From: Oceanospirillaceae bacterium UBA7410
GTDB lineage: Bacteria > Pseudomonadota > Gammaproteobacteria > Pseudomonadales > Balneatricaceae
NCBI GenBank assembly: GCA_002470565.1
Contig: DKMQ01000017.1
Span: 20,665 to 59,180 of the forward strand
Direction of reading: 5' to 3'
DNA length: 38,516 nt
Of this stretch, positions 7,919 through 15,821 are shown one piece after another (position 1 is the first letter of the stretch; every line of letters begins with the position of its first letter). The position numbers and the translations under genes were made by a program. The notes beneath the pieces were generated by a model. It was not told where the DNA came from. It searched no databases and was given only the letters and a program-made list of their open reading frames with translations.

Positions 7919-10177
7919 ATGACTAATAACAAACAAGACAAAACGACACAGTTAGCCCTATCGGGAGTGACCTGCGCAGGTTGTGTGGGGCGTATTGAAA
8001 AAGCCCTTAACCAAGCTCCCAATGTGGTCGCTGCCCAAGTGAACTTTGCCACGCGCACTGCAGACATCAGTGGTGGTGATGTGCAACAGCTGATTCAAGC
8101 CGTACAAGATGCAGGTTATAACGCCACATTGATAGAAGATCCTGCATTATCTGAAGAACAGCAAACAAAAGAGTTGCAGCAGCTGTTAAAGACTCGGTCT
8201 TGGTATGCCGCTGGTGGCGTAGGTTTGGGTATATGTCTGATGTTTTTTGGCATGGACATTGCTGACCCATTTATATTGCGTGCCGTGGGCTGGCTTACCT
8301 TGGCCATGATGATGATGACAGGGGAGCATTTTTATAAAAGTGGTTTTAAAGCCCTTAAAACTGGCCATGCCAATATGGACACCTTGATCGCTATCGGCAC
8401 CAGCGCTGCTTGGTTGTATTCTATAGTGGCAGTTTATCAGCCAACTATATTTCCAGAAAATGCACGCGGAGTGTATTTTGAAGCAGCCGTTATGATTATT
8501 GGTTTAGTTAACTTAGGCCAAGTATTAGAGATGCGTGCACGCCTTAAAACCCAATCTAGCCTCAAAAACTTACTTGGTCTGCGCCCAACACACGCCTATT
8601 TGGTGGGCAGTAGTGAGGGGGAAAGTGAAGAGATGGTTAATATACTTCAAGTAAAAGTAGGAGACTTTTTACGTATTAAGCCTGGCGATCGTGTACCTGT
8701 GGATGGTGTGGTAACCCAGGGGCAAAGCTATGTTGATGAATCGATGCTCACAGGCGAACCCATGCCGGTGTTAAAAAACATAGGTGATGATTTGGTGTCA
8801 GGCACTATTAATGGCCAAGGCAGCGTAATCTATGAAGCCACAAGAGTAGGTGCAGATACAGCGTTAGCGCGCATTGTAGAGATGGTAAGAAAAGCACAAA
8901 ATAGTAAACCTGCCATTAGTCAGCTAGCAGATAAAGTGGCTGCTATTTTTGTACCAGTGGTGATAGTTATTGCTGTGATAACGGCCCTTTCATGGTACTT
9001 TTTTGGCCCCCAGCCTGCCCTTACATACAGTTTTGTAACCGCTATATCAGTGCTTATTATAGCTTGCCCATGCGCATTAGGTTTAGCCACGCCTATTTCG
9101 GTGATGATCGGTATCGGCAAAGCTGCACAAATGGGCGTATTAGTGCGCAATGCACAATCACTGCAACAAGCCAGTAATATAGATTGGGTGGTGTTGGATA
9201 AAACTGGAACCATTACTCAAGGGCACCCTAGTGTTGAAGACTTTGCAGTGTTTAATAATGCAGACCCCATGCATACATTGGAACTTGCTCAAGCTATAGA
9301 GCAAGCATCACAGCACCCTATTGCAAAGTCGATAGTGACCTATTGTCACAGTGTCTTGCCGGACGCTTCAGGCTCTTTAGCACCTAAGGTGGAAAGTTTC
9401 GTTTCTGTTTCTGGTCTAGGAGTGGAGGGGGTGATGGAGATGGAAGGCATGAAAAATGGTGAGTTCACTATGGGTAATGTGAAACTCATGGACACTAAAA
9501 ATGTAGACCTTGGTGCTGCAAAAGAGTGGTTAGCGATACAACAAAGTAAAGGTAGGAGTTTGGTATTAGTTGCTCATCAAGGGGCACTAATAGGTGGATT
9601 TGGGCTTGAAGATGCCGTGCAGCCAGATAGTGCCGATGCTATAAAACGACTTAAATCACAGGGCATCAAAGTCATGATGCTAACAGGCGACAACCAAGCT
9701 ACAGCAGTGCGTGTGGCTGGTTTAGTGGGTGTGGATGATTATGCTGCGCACTTGATGCCACAAGATAAGCTTAACCATATAAAACACCTACAAGAGCAAG
9801 GCAATGTGGTGGCTATGGTGGGTGATGGTATTAATGATGCCCCTGCTTTAAGCCAAGCTAATGTAAGCTTTGCTATGGGGCAAGGCACTGATGTGGCGAT
9901 TGAAAGTGCGGATTTATGTTTACTTAATAGCTCGTTACATGGGGTGGCAGATGCCATCGAATTAAGCCATGCTACTTTACGTAACATTAAACAAAACCTA
10001 TGGGGAGCGTTCACTTATAACAGCTTAGGTATCCCCATCGCTGCAGGTGTATTATTTCCTTTCACTGGGGTATTACTTAGCCCCATGCTTGCAGCTTTGG
10101 CGATGTCTTTATCTTCGGTGACGGTAGTGACTAATGCTAATCGCTTGCGTTTGTTTAAGCCTAGCCTGCGCAAATAG
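7919..10177 (+). CDS. copA: Copper(I)-exporting P1B-type ATPase CopA
   Basis: Inner-membrane ATP-driven Cu(I) exporter, 752 aa. In order: one N-terminal HMA domain with GVTCAGC (Cys19, Cys22); membrane helices with the MDTLIAIGTSAAWLYS segment; actuator loop with LTGEP; metal-binding CPC at 383-385; phosphorylated Asp427 in DKTGTIT; nucleotide-domain HP motif in SQHPIAKS; hinge GDGINDAPAL. The last two helices carry YNSLG and MSLSSVTVVTNANRLR, the Cu(I)-class signature. Length and single HMA are usual for bacterial CopA. Its place after a run of cytochromes suggests a link to copper tolerance or to supply of periplasmic redox enzymes (inference). Its last bases form the left arm of a hairpin shared with the convergent gene. 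Confidence 0.96.
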   Translation: MTNNKQDKTTQLALSGVTCAGCVGRIEKALNQAPNVVAAQVNFATRTADISGGDVQQLIQAVQDAGYNATLIEDPALSEEQQTKELQQLLKTRSWYAAGGVGLGICLMFFGMDIADPFILRAVGWLTLAMMMMTGEHFYKSGFKALKTGHANMDTLIAIGTSAAWLYSIVAVYQPTIFPENARGVYFEAAVMIIGLVNLGQVLEMRARLKTQSSLKNLLGLRPTHAYLVGSSEGESEEMVNILQVKVGDFLRIKPGDRVPVDGVVTQGQSYVDESMLTGEPMPVLKNIGDDLVSGTINGQGSVIYEATRVGADTALARIVEMVRKAQNSKPAISQLADKVAAIFVPVVIVIAVITALSWYFFGPQPALTYSFVTAISVLIIACPCALGLATPISVMIGIGKAAQMGVLVRNAQSLQQASNIDWVVLDKTGTITQGHPSVEDFAVFNNADPMHTLELAQAIEQASQHPIAKSIVTYCHSVLPDASGSLAPKVESFVSVSGLGVEGVMEMEGMKNGEFTMGNVKLMDTKNVDLGAAKEWLAIQQSKGRSLVLVAHQGALIGGFGLEDAVQPDSADAIKRLKSQGIKVMMLTGDNQATAVRVAGLVGVDDYAAHLMPQDKLNHIKHLQEQGNVVAMVGDGINDAPALSQANVSFAMGQGTDVAIESADLCLLNSSLHGVADAIELSHATLRNIKQNLWGAFTYNSLGIPIAAGVLFPFTGVLLSPMLAALAMSLSSVTVVTNANRLRLFKPSLRK

Positions 10178-10191
10178 TTAGGCTATTTGCG
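10169..10191. terminator. Hairpin overlapping the 3' ends of copA and the EamA gene
   Basis: CGCAAATAG (10169-10177) and CTATTTGCG (10183-10191) are perfect 9-base arms around a 5-base loop. The left arm includes the copA stop codon; the EamA stop lies in the loop. The two convergent genes are directly adjacent, so this may act as a compact bidirectional terminator. It lacks a T-tract, hence modest confidence. Confidence 0.45.
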
Positions 10192-11095
10192 GCTTTGGCT
10201 GGCTGCGGCTAGCGCCAATGGCTTGTATCAAAACGCCTAGCATAATGATACTACCACCTATTAACGTCCAATAGCCTGGGTGTTCATTAAACAAAAACCA
10301 AACCCAAATAGGGCTTAAAATCACTTCTAGCATAGTGAGTAAGGTCAGCTCTGCTGCAGGCACGTGTTTTGAACCTGCAATAAACAACACCATGGCTAGG
10401 CCCATTTGGAAAAAACCTAAAGCCAGACAAATGGCAAGGTCTGCCCAGCTTATGGCGAAGTCATCAATTGCATAGCTGGCTACTAGCATGGAAAAAATAC
10501 CTGCTATTAATGCAGCAGGTAACATATCTCCACTTTTGCCTCGGCGCATAATTACGGTGAATGCGGCATAACAAACGGCCATCATCAAAGCAAAGCCCAT
10601 ACCGATAATGCCATCGCCACTTAAGGCATTACCTACCATTACACTTACCCCAACACTGGTTAGTGCAATAGCTGCCCAAGTGCGCTTTTTGACCCGCTCA
10701 CCCAAAATAATCCAGCCAAGTAAAGCCGCAATAAAAGGCGCAGAGCTCAGTAAAAAGGTGACATTGGCTACGCTGGTGTGTAGTAGGGCAAAAATGTTTC
10801 CAAAAAATGAAGCGCCCATAAACAAGCCAGCCAATATACTAAGCTTATTGGTGCGCTTTAATGGCGTGATTAGATCACCTTTACTGCGCCATGCCATCAC
10901 CATCAGTATAGTAATGACTAAGCCAACAGAGCGGAAAAATACAATATGCCAGCCGGTGGCACTATCTATATAGCGCACACCAATGCCAGCAGTACTCCAC
11001 AATAGACCACACATAATCACCATAATGGCGCCGTTACGATATAACAACCTAGTAGAGCTTGTGTTAGGTGATGAGTAGTTTGGTTGCGCCCTCAT
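10178..11095 (-). CDS. EamA/DMT-family exporter
   Basis: Inner-membrane drug/metabolite transporter of about 305 aa with ten predicted helices in two EamA repeats. The first starts at GLLWSTAGIGVRYI and ends around LLGWIILGERV; the second ends at GGSIIMLGVLIQAIG. Substrate unknown. The frame is open up to 11152, but the ATG at 11093-11095 overlaps the stop of the upstream cytochrome gene as ATGA. That strongly suggests translational coupling, and an earlier start would overlap the cytochrome by 61 bases. It shares its 3' end with convergent copA. Confidence 0.88.
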   Translation of the reverse strand: MRAQPNYSSPNTSSTRLLYRNGAIMVIMCGLLWSTAGIGVRYIDSATGWHIVFFRSVGLVITILMVMAWRSKGDLITPLKRTNKLSILAGLFMGASFFGNIFALLHTSVANVTFLLSSAPFIAALLGWIILGERVKKRTWAAIALTSVGVSVMVGNALSGDGIIGMGFALMMAVCYAAFTVIMRRGKSGDMLPAALIAGIFSMLVASYAIDDFAISWADLAICLALGFFQMGLAMVLFIAGSKHVPAAELTLLTMLEVILSPIWVWFLFNEHPGYWTLIGGSIIMLGVLIQAIGASRSQPKPQIA

Positions 11096-11526
11096 GGGTT
11101 TGCCTGTGACCAAGCGGCGTATATTGGAGTTGGCCAAAGGCTTTGAGTCCAAGCCAAAGTGGCCATAATTTCTGCTTCACTAAGGGTGTCTTTCCAAGCT
11201 GGCATAAGCCCACGACCGTGCACAACAGTTTGAGTTAAATCTGCTAACGAATGGTGCCAAGCATGTCCAGTGCCATTGAGTGGCGGTGCTGGGCGAACTC
11301 CTAAAGCATTAGGCTGTGTCCAGTTATTAGCCCCTTGCCCTTTTGCGCCATGACAAGCGGCACAATGGTCTGCAAATAAAGCCTGGCCTTGGTTTACTTG
11401 GCCTTGGGTGTACCACTTGTCAAGGTCAAAATGAGAACTGCTTTGCTTGGCTAAATAGGCATAAGTGCCAAACACCGCAACCACGGCCAAACAAGCGATT
11501 AATAATAAATTTTGAGTTCTACTCAT
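11092..11526 (-). CDS. Membrane-anchored monoheme cytochrome c
   Basis: 144-residue cytochrome c with an N-terminal hydrophobic segment (residues about 7-26) that may be an uncleaved anchor, since no lipobox or clear cleavage site is present. It has one heme site, CAACHG, and a later GLMPAW supplying a probable axial Met. It is a paralogue of the lipoprotein cytochrome at 5462-5911, with matching segments around the heme, RPAPPLNGTGHAWHHSL and WPTPIYAAW. It is coupled by a 4-base overlap to the EamA exporter. The reason for pairing a cytochrome with a DMT exporter is not clear. Confidence 0.86.
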   Translation of the reverse strand: MSRTQNLLLIACLAVVAVFGTYAYLAKQSSSHFDLDKWYTQGQVNQGQALFADHCAACHGAKGQGANNWTQPNALGVRPAPPLNGTGHAWHHSLADLTQTVVHGRGLMPAWKDTLSEAEIMATLAWTQSLWPTPIYAAWSQANP

Positions 11527-11680
11527 GGGCTAGTGCCTACTGTTCAAATCATATGGCCGCACTATATACTAAGCGGCTGATTAAGGTCTATGCTAGTGCA
11601 TTGACTCATTGTTCTAAGTAGGGAATTATTTTATAATTTTGCACTCTTAGACATTGTCCTATTTACACTTGGCCCCTTAA

Positions 11681-12079
11681 ATGGCAAACGTAGCATCGCT
11701 GTTAACTCTTGTTAAATTAGTTCTTCGCTTTTTGATCAGTGGCGGCATTGCTACTGCAGTGCATTGGGGTGTGTTTTGGGGCTTACTCACCTTGCAAATA
11801 GAAGCTGTTTTGGCCTCTAGTATCGGTGCTTTTTTAGGCGCTATTGTGAATTATTTTTTACAATACTTTTTCACCTTTAAAACCAAGCGACAGCATAAAA
11901 AAGCACTATTGGCATACATGCCTGCGGTGTTGATTAGTTGGCTGTTGAACTTGGGATTGTTCTACAGTCTCTATGGTGGGTTATTTTCAGATCCATTAAT
12001 TGCACAAGTAGTGACCACAGGGGTGGTTATGGTGGTTAATTTCTTGTTATATAAAAAGGTTGTATTTCGTGCAAAATAA
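11681..12079 (+). CDS. GtrA-family membrane protein
   Basis: 132-residue inner-membrane protein with four predicted helices. The GtrA family is proposed to flip polyprenyl-phosphate-linked sugars. The opening RFLISGGIATAVHWGVFW, the NYFLQYFFTFK motif and the final VNFLLYKKVVF are typical. It overlaps the next gene by 11 bases and forms the first member of a three-gene glycolipid-modification cassette. No clear ribosome site is seen before the ATG. Confidence 0.9.
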   Translation: MANVASLLTLVKLVLRFLISGGIATAVHWGVFWGLLTLQIEAVLASSIGAFLGAIVNYFLQYFFTFKTKRQHKKALLAYMPAVLISWLLNLGLFYSLYGGLFSDPLIAQVVTTGVVMVVNFLLYKKVVFRAK

Positions 12080-13118
12080 CACAACTAACCAAACCTTTGA
12101 CGCGGGTCAAAGTGCTGCCACACCAATTATTTCACTGATCATTCCTGTATATAATGAAATAGACGTATTGCCGCTATTATTTGAGCGAGTAAGAAAGGTG
12201 ATGCAGCAGGTTAATTTGCCCTATGAAATGGTCATGGTAGATGATGGTAGTAAAGATGCTAGCTCCCAGTACCTTATCGAACAGGCGCAAAATGATGAAT
12301 GTGTAAAAGCTTTGATTTTGTCCCGTAATTTTGGCAAAGAAGCGGCGCTTTCTGCAGGTTTAGAGCATGCCTGTGGTGAGGCTATTATTGTGTTGGATGC
12401 TGATTTACAAAATCCACCAGAACTTATTCCAGACATGTTGCAAAAGTGGCGTGATGGGGCAGACATTGTCGCCATGAAAAGGCGCAGTAGGCAAGGCGAG
12501 TCGCGTGCTAAACAGCTAGGCTCATATTTTTATTACCGTATTATGAATCGTATCACCGGGCCCATGCGCATCCCAGAAGATACGGGTGATTTTCGTCTCA
12601 TGAGTCGCAGGTCTTTAGATTCGCTTAACCGCTTACCCGAGCGCAACCGTTACATGAAGGGCCTATTTGCATGGGTAGGCTACCCTACCCACGTGATGGA
12701 GTACGATGTGGCAGATCGTGCAGCGGGGCAAACCAAGTGGAATTATTTCAATTTGTTTGGCCTGGCGTTTGAAGGCATTACCTCATTCTCTATAGCGCCA
12801 CTGCGTGCGATGGTCATTTTGGGGTTAATAACCGCTTTATTAGGTGGCATATTTGGTTTTTGGATTGTGTTTAAAACCCTCGCGTTTGGTAATGACTTAG
12901 ATGGCTATCCTTCTATTATTGCCATGATTACTTTTTTAGGGGGTGTGCAGTTACTCTCTATAGGTGTGTTGGGTGAGTATGTAGGTAAAACCTATTTTGA
13001 GGCCAAACAGCGGCCACTATTTATTATTCAAGACGTGGTGCAAAAGATAGTGAAAAAATCTAGCAATACAAGCGCTACACCAACAAAAGGAACACCAGTT
13101 AATGTTACAACGGACTAA
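12069..13118 (+). CDS. Family 2 glycosyltransferase, GtrB/ArnC/DPM-type
   Basis: Transfers a sugar from a nucleotide donor to polyprenyl phosphate at the cytoplasmic face. The GT2 domain begins at ISLIIPVYNE and has MVDDGSKD, the metal-binding DADLQNPPEL, and DTGDFRLMSRR; two C-terminal membrane helices follow (about residues 235-310). Start: there is no in-frame ATG before the GT domain. GTG at 12069 has AAGG at 12056-12059 upstream; TTG at 12060 is an alternative. It overlaps gtrA upstream and the next transferase by 17 bases, so the three genes are translationally linked. Confidence 0.9.
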   Translation: MQNNTTNQTFDAGQSAATPIISLIIPVYNEIDVLPLLFERVRKVMQQVNLPYEMVMVDDGSKDASSQYLIEQAQNDECVKALILSRNFGKEAALSAGLEHACGEAIIVLDADLQNPPELIPDMLQKWRDGADIVAMKRRSRQGESRAKQLGSYFYYRIMNRITGPMRIPEDTGDFRLMSRRSLDSLNRLPERNRYMKGLFAWVGYPTHVMEYDVADRAAGQTKWNYFNLFGLAFEGITSFSIAPLRAMVILGLITALLGGIFGFWIVFKTLAFGNDLDGYPSIIAMITFLGGVQLLSIGVLGEYVGKTYFEAKQRPLFIIQDVVQKIVKKSSNTSATPTKGTPVNVTTD

Positions 13119-14553
13119 TCTTATTTGGTTATTAGGCACTTTGTTATTAGTGCGGATAATAGCCATGGTAGTGGTGCCATTGGCTGATACTACAGAGCCA
13201 AGGTATGCCGAAATTGCCCGTTTAATGTTAACAACCAATGATTGGATTACCCCATGGTTTGAACCAGATGTACCTTTTTGGGGCAAACCGCCACTGTCTT
13301 TTTGGGCTCAAGCACTTTCATTTAAATTGTTTGGCATCAACGAATTTGCGGGTCGCTTGCCGGCTTTGTTGGCTTTTATTGCTACAGCTTGGATGCTTTG
13401 GCGTATGGCGGTATCTGCAGTTAGTGCTCAGGTCGCTGCTGCAACTGTCGTGGTGTATAGCAGCATGTTGCTTACCTTTTTAGCAGCGGGCACTGTGATG
13501 ACTGACCCATATCTAGCTTTGGGCACCACGTGGGCTATGGTAGCGTTTTATTTGGCACCCAAAGAAAATGTTTGGTATTGGCGCTATGGGGTGTTTATCG
13601 GTTTAGGTATCGGTTTGCTAGCCAAAGGCCCTTTGGCAATCGTTATCGCTGGTGCCCCCATAGGTCTTTGGGTGCTATTTCAAGGCAAACTCATGCATTA
13701 CCTACGCACAATGCCGTGGATAAGAGGCACCTTGCTTACTTTACTCATAGCTTTGCCATGGTACATATTAGCCGAGCTTAAAACCCCAGGCTTTATCAAC
13801 TACTTTATTGTAGGTGAGCACTTCATGCGGTTTGTAGATCCAGGCTGGATGGGTGACCTGTATGGTCATGCTCACAAAGAAGCAAAAGGCATGATCTGGC
13901 TTCATTGGCTGGCAGGGTCTACCCCATGGGGACCTTTGGCGTTATTGCTATTGGTAGGCCATATGTTAACAGCGAGCTTACGCAAAACGGTGTGGCATGC
14001 GCTGAAACAGCCTGTGGTTATTTATGCGTTATTATGGGCTTTAGTAACGCCTGTGTTCTTCACCGCTGCGGGGAATGTCATCTGGACTTATGTACTGCCT
14101 TCTATGCCAGCTTTTGCACTACTTATGGGCTGGGCTATGGTGAAACTTAACAATGGTCAAAAATGGCGCAAGCTTGGGTTTATCTTTGTAATGTGGTTTA
14201 TGCCCATAGCAGGGCTCATATTTAGTGCATTTATTGCTAACAACAATAACTTGATGAAAACTGAAAAAACGATTGCTGAATACGTGGCTCAACAGCCTCA
14301 AATTGGTGATAACTCCAATTGGTCCAGGCTTTATTATCTTGCTCCAAAATTAGAGTTTTCTGCACGTTTTTATAGCCATGATAAAGCTAAACCAGTGAAA
14401 ATGGGACAGCTGGAAAACTTAGTAATGCAGCAACAAGGTGTGTTTTTGGCAGTGCCTACTGACCAATGGGAAACTACAGTAGCCCACTTTGGTGCTAGAT
14501 TAGAACCCCGTATAGAAAACATGCGTTTCAAATTGGCTTTCTTAAAGCCTTAG
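13102..14553 (+). CDS. ArnT-like (GT83/PMT superfamily) membrane glycosyltransferase
   Basis: Multi-spanning periplasmic-facing transferase of 483 aa that would move a sugar from polyprenyl phosphate to lipid A, O-antigen or another acceptor. The first periplasmic loop has the catalytic motif DTTEPRYAEIARLM, characteristic of ArnT/PMT-type enzymes. About 10-12 helices follow, including the LGIGLLAKGPLAIVI segment. It is slightly shorter than E. coli ArnT (550 aa). Ribosome site AAGGA at 13087-13091 supports the ATG at 13102. The transferred sugar is not predictable because no L-Ara4N synthesis genes are in the window. Confidence 0.88.
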   Translation: MLQRTNLIWLLGTLLLVRIIAMVVVPLADTTEPRYAEIARLMLTTNDWITPWFEPDVPFWGKPPLSFWAQALSFKLFGINEFAGRLPALLAFIATAWMLWRMAVSAVSAQVAAATVVVYSSMLLTFLAAGTVMTDPYLALGTTWAMVAFYLAPKENVWYWRYGVFIGLGIGLLAKGPLAIVIAGAPIGLWVLFQGKLMHYLRTMPWIRGTLLTLLIALPWYILAELKTPGFINYFIVGEHFMRFVDPGWMGDLYGHAHKEAKGMIWLHWLAGSTPWGPLALLLLVGHMLTASLRKTVWHALKQPVVIYALLWALVTPVFFTAAGNVIWTYVLPSMPAFALLMGWAMVKLNNGQKWRKLGFIFVMWFMPIAGLIFSAFIANNNNLMKTEKTIAEYVAQQPQIGDNSNWSRLYYLAPKLEFSARFYSHDKAKPVKMGQLENLVMQQQGVFLAVPTDQWETTVAHFGARLEPRIENMRFKLAFLKP

Positions 14554-14635
14554 CCATATCTTACAGCATGAGTAGGGCCTCTTTAGGCTCTCAAGAAATG
14601 AGTGACAGCGCTAAATACTACCCACATCGTGGTGT

Positions 14636-15718
14636 TTAGTTAGTAGGTAATGGTGCATTTGAGATGACCTCAAATGTAGGCCAAAACGACGCGGGAGCAA
14701 GAGACTTTTTAGTATCAAACTGGCCTACATTGTTTTGATCAATCATCAAAATGTGTGGGCTAAGGTGAGGCTCGTTAAGGGTGCCTTCAAGGATTCTAAC
14801 TGCTTGGTCAACGGCTAGTTTACCTTGTAGTACTGGCGAATCAGTGGGTGCTGCTAAAATATGGCCACGTTTAATGCCGCGAAATACATTGTGGGTGAAG
14901 TAGGTTGATACGATGTCAATTTTGCCGCGTAAGTTACGGCTCAATAGTTCGCTCACTGCTGCATCTGCGGTAAGTGCTGTGCCTACAATGTAGTCAAAGT
15001 CGCTAGTCTCCTCGAAAACCTCTTGTAATAAGTTACGCTGGATTTCTTTGCCAGTGTCTCCCCACTTTACGGCCACTACACTTACACCAGAACCCGCTAT
15101 TGCCTCATTAAAACCCGCATCGATAAATTGCACCCAACCTGATTCTATAGGGCCTGGAAACCACGCCACCTTAGCTTCATTTTCGCCTTTGGTAGGGTGG
15201 CGTTTGGCAAGGTATTGGCCTACTTTTTGTCCCATGCTATACCAAGACACGCCCGCCTTAGCGCTCACCCCAACGTTTTCAATATCGTTTACAGCAGCAA
15301 TAACAGGAGTAGTTTCAGCGATTTTGCGAATGCTGGGAGATAGTCCGTTATAAGACACAGTGCCTACGATAATAGCGTCGCTACCTACCTCTGTACAATG
15401 CTTAAGCTGGGCAATTTGAGTGGCCAATTGAGGGTATCCACCGGCTTCAAGAACCGTCATGTTTATACCTAGTCGTTTCACTTCTTCCACCATGCCGTAG
15501 TTAACACTCAGCCAGTAAGGATCTTTAAGGTGAGGGTAAGTTACACACAAATGCCAGACTTGGCTTGCGCTCTTTATGGGCTGGTATTGTAATAATCGTT
15601 GTTTGCCTTCGTAGCTAAACGGGGGATCCCAAGCCACAATGCTCCAAGCTGCATGAACACTAGAGCTTACTACTAGGTATAAAAACAAACTGAAATACTG
15701 CGTGAAACGAAAAATCAT
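14636..15718 (-). CDS. torT: TorT, periplasmic TMAO-sensing protein
   Basis: Periplasmic binding protein that detects TMAO and presents it to the TorS sensor. It has a signal peptide (residues 1-23, ending SVHA), then a type I periplasmic-binding fold: HLCVTYPHLKDPYWLSVNYGM, SDAIIVGTVSYNGLSP, VAWFPGPIESGWVQFIDAGF, DYIVGTALTADAAV and the terminal PTFEVISN are all TorT-like. Length 360 aa compares with about 342 in E. coli. It is divergent from torS, as in E. coli-type tor loci. No reductase (torCAD) genes adjoin it. Confidence 0.92.
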   Translation of the reverse strand: MIFRFTQYFSLFLYLVVSSSVHAAWSIVAWDPPFSYEGKQRLLQYQPIKSASQVWHLCVTYPHLKDPYWLSVNYGMVEEVKRLGINMTVLEAGGYPQLATQIAQLKHCTEVGSDAIIVGTVSYNGLSPSIRKIAETTPVIAAVNDIENVGVSAKAGVSWYSMGQKVGQYLAKRHPTKGENEAKVAWFPGPIESGWVQFIDAGFNEAIAGSGVSVVAVKWGDTGKEIQRNLLQEVFEETSDFDYIVGTALTADAAVSELLSRNLRGKIDIVSTYFTHNVFRGIKRGHILAAPTDSPVLQGKLAVDQAVRILEGTLNEPHLSPHILMIDQNNVGQFDTKKSLAPASFWPTFEVISNAPLPTN

Positions 15719-15821
15719 AGTGCCAACTATCTTAGGTTATACATTAAAGGCTTAAAAGCGGCTGTGGTAGAGTCACGGTTGTGGTATTTTACGATTACGC
15801 TAGTCTACCTTCTGAGTGCCT

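Noticed and set aside
14554..14635. Terminator between the ArnT-like gene and torT
   Set aside because: GGGCCT/AGGCTC is a short stem with a G-T pair and no T-run; too weak to annotate.
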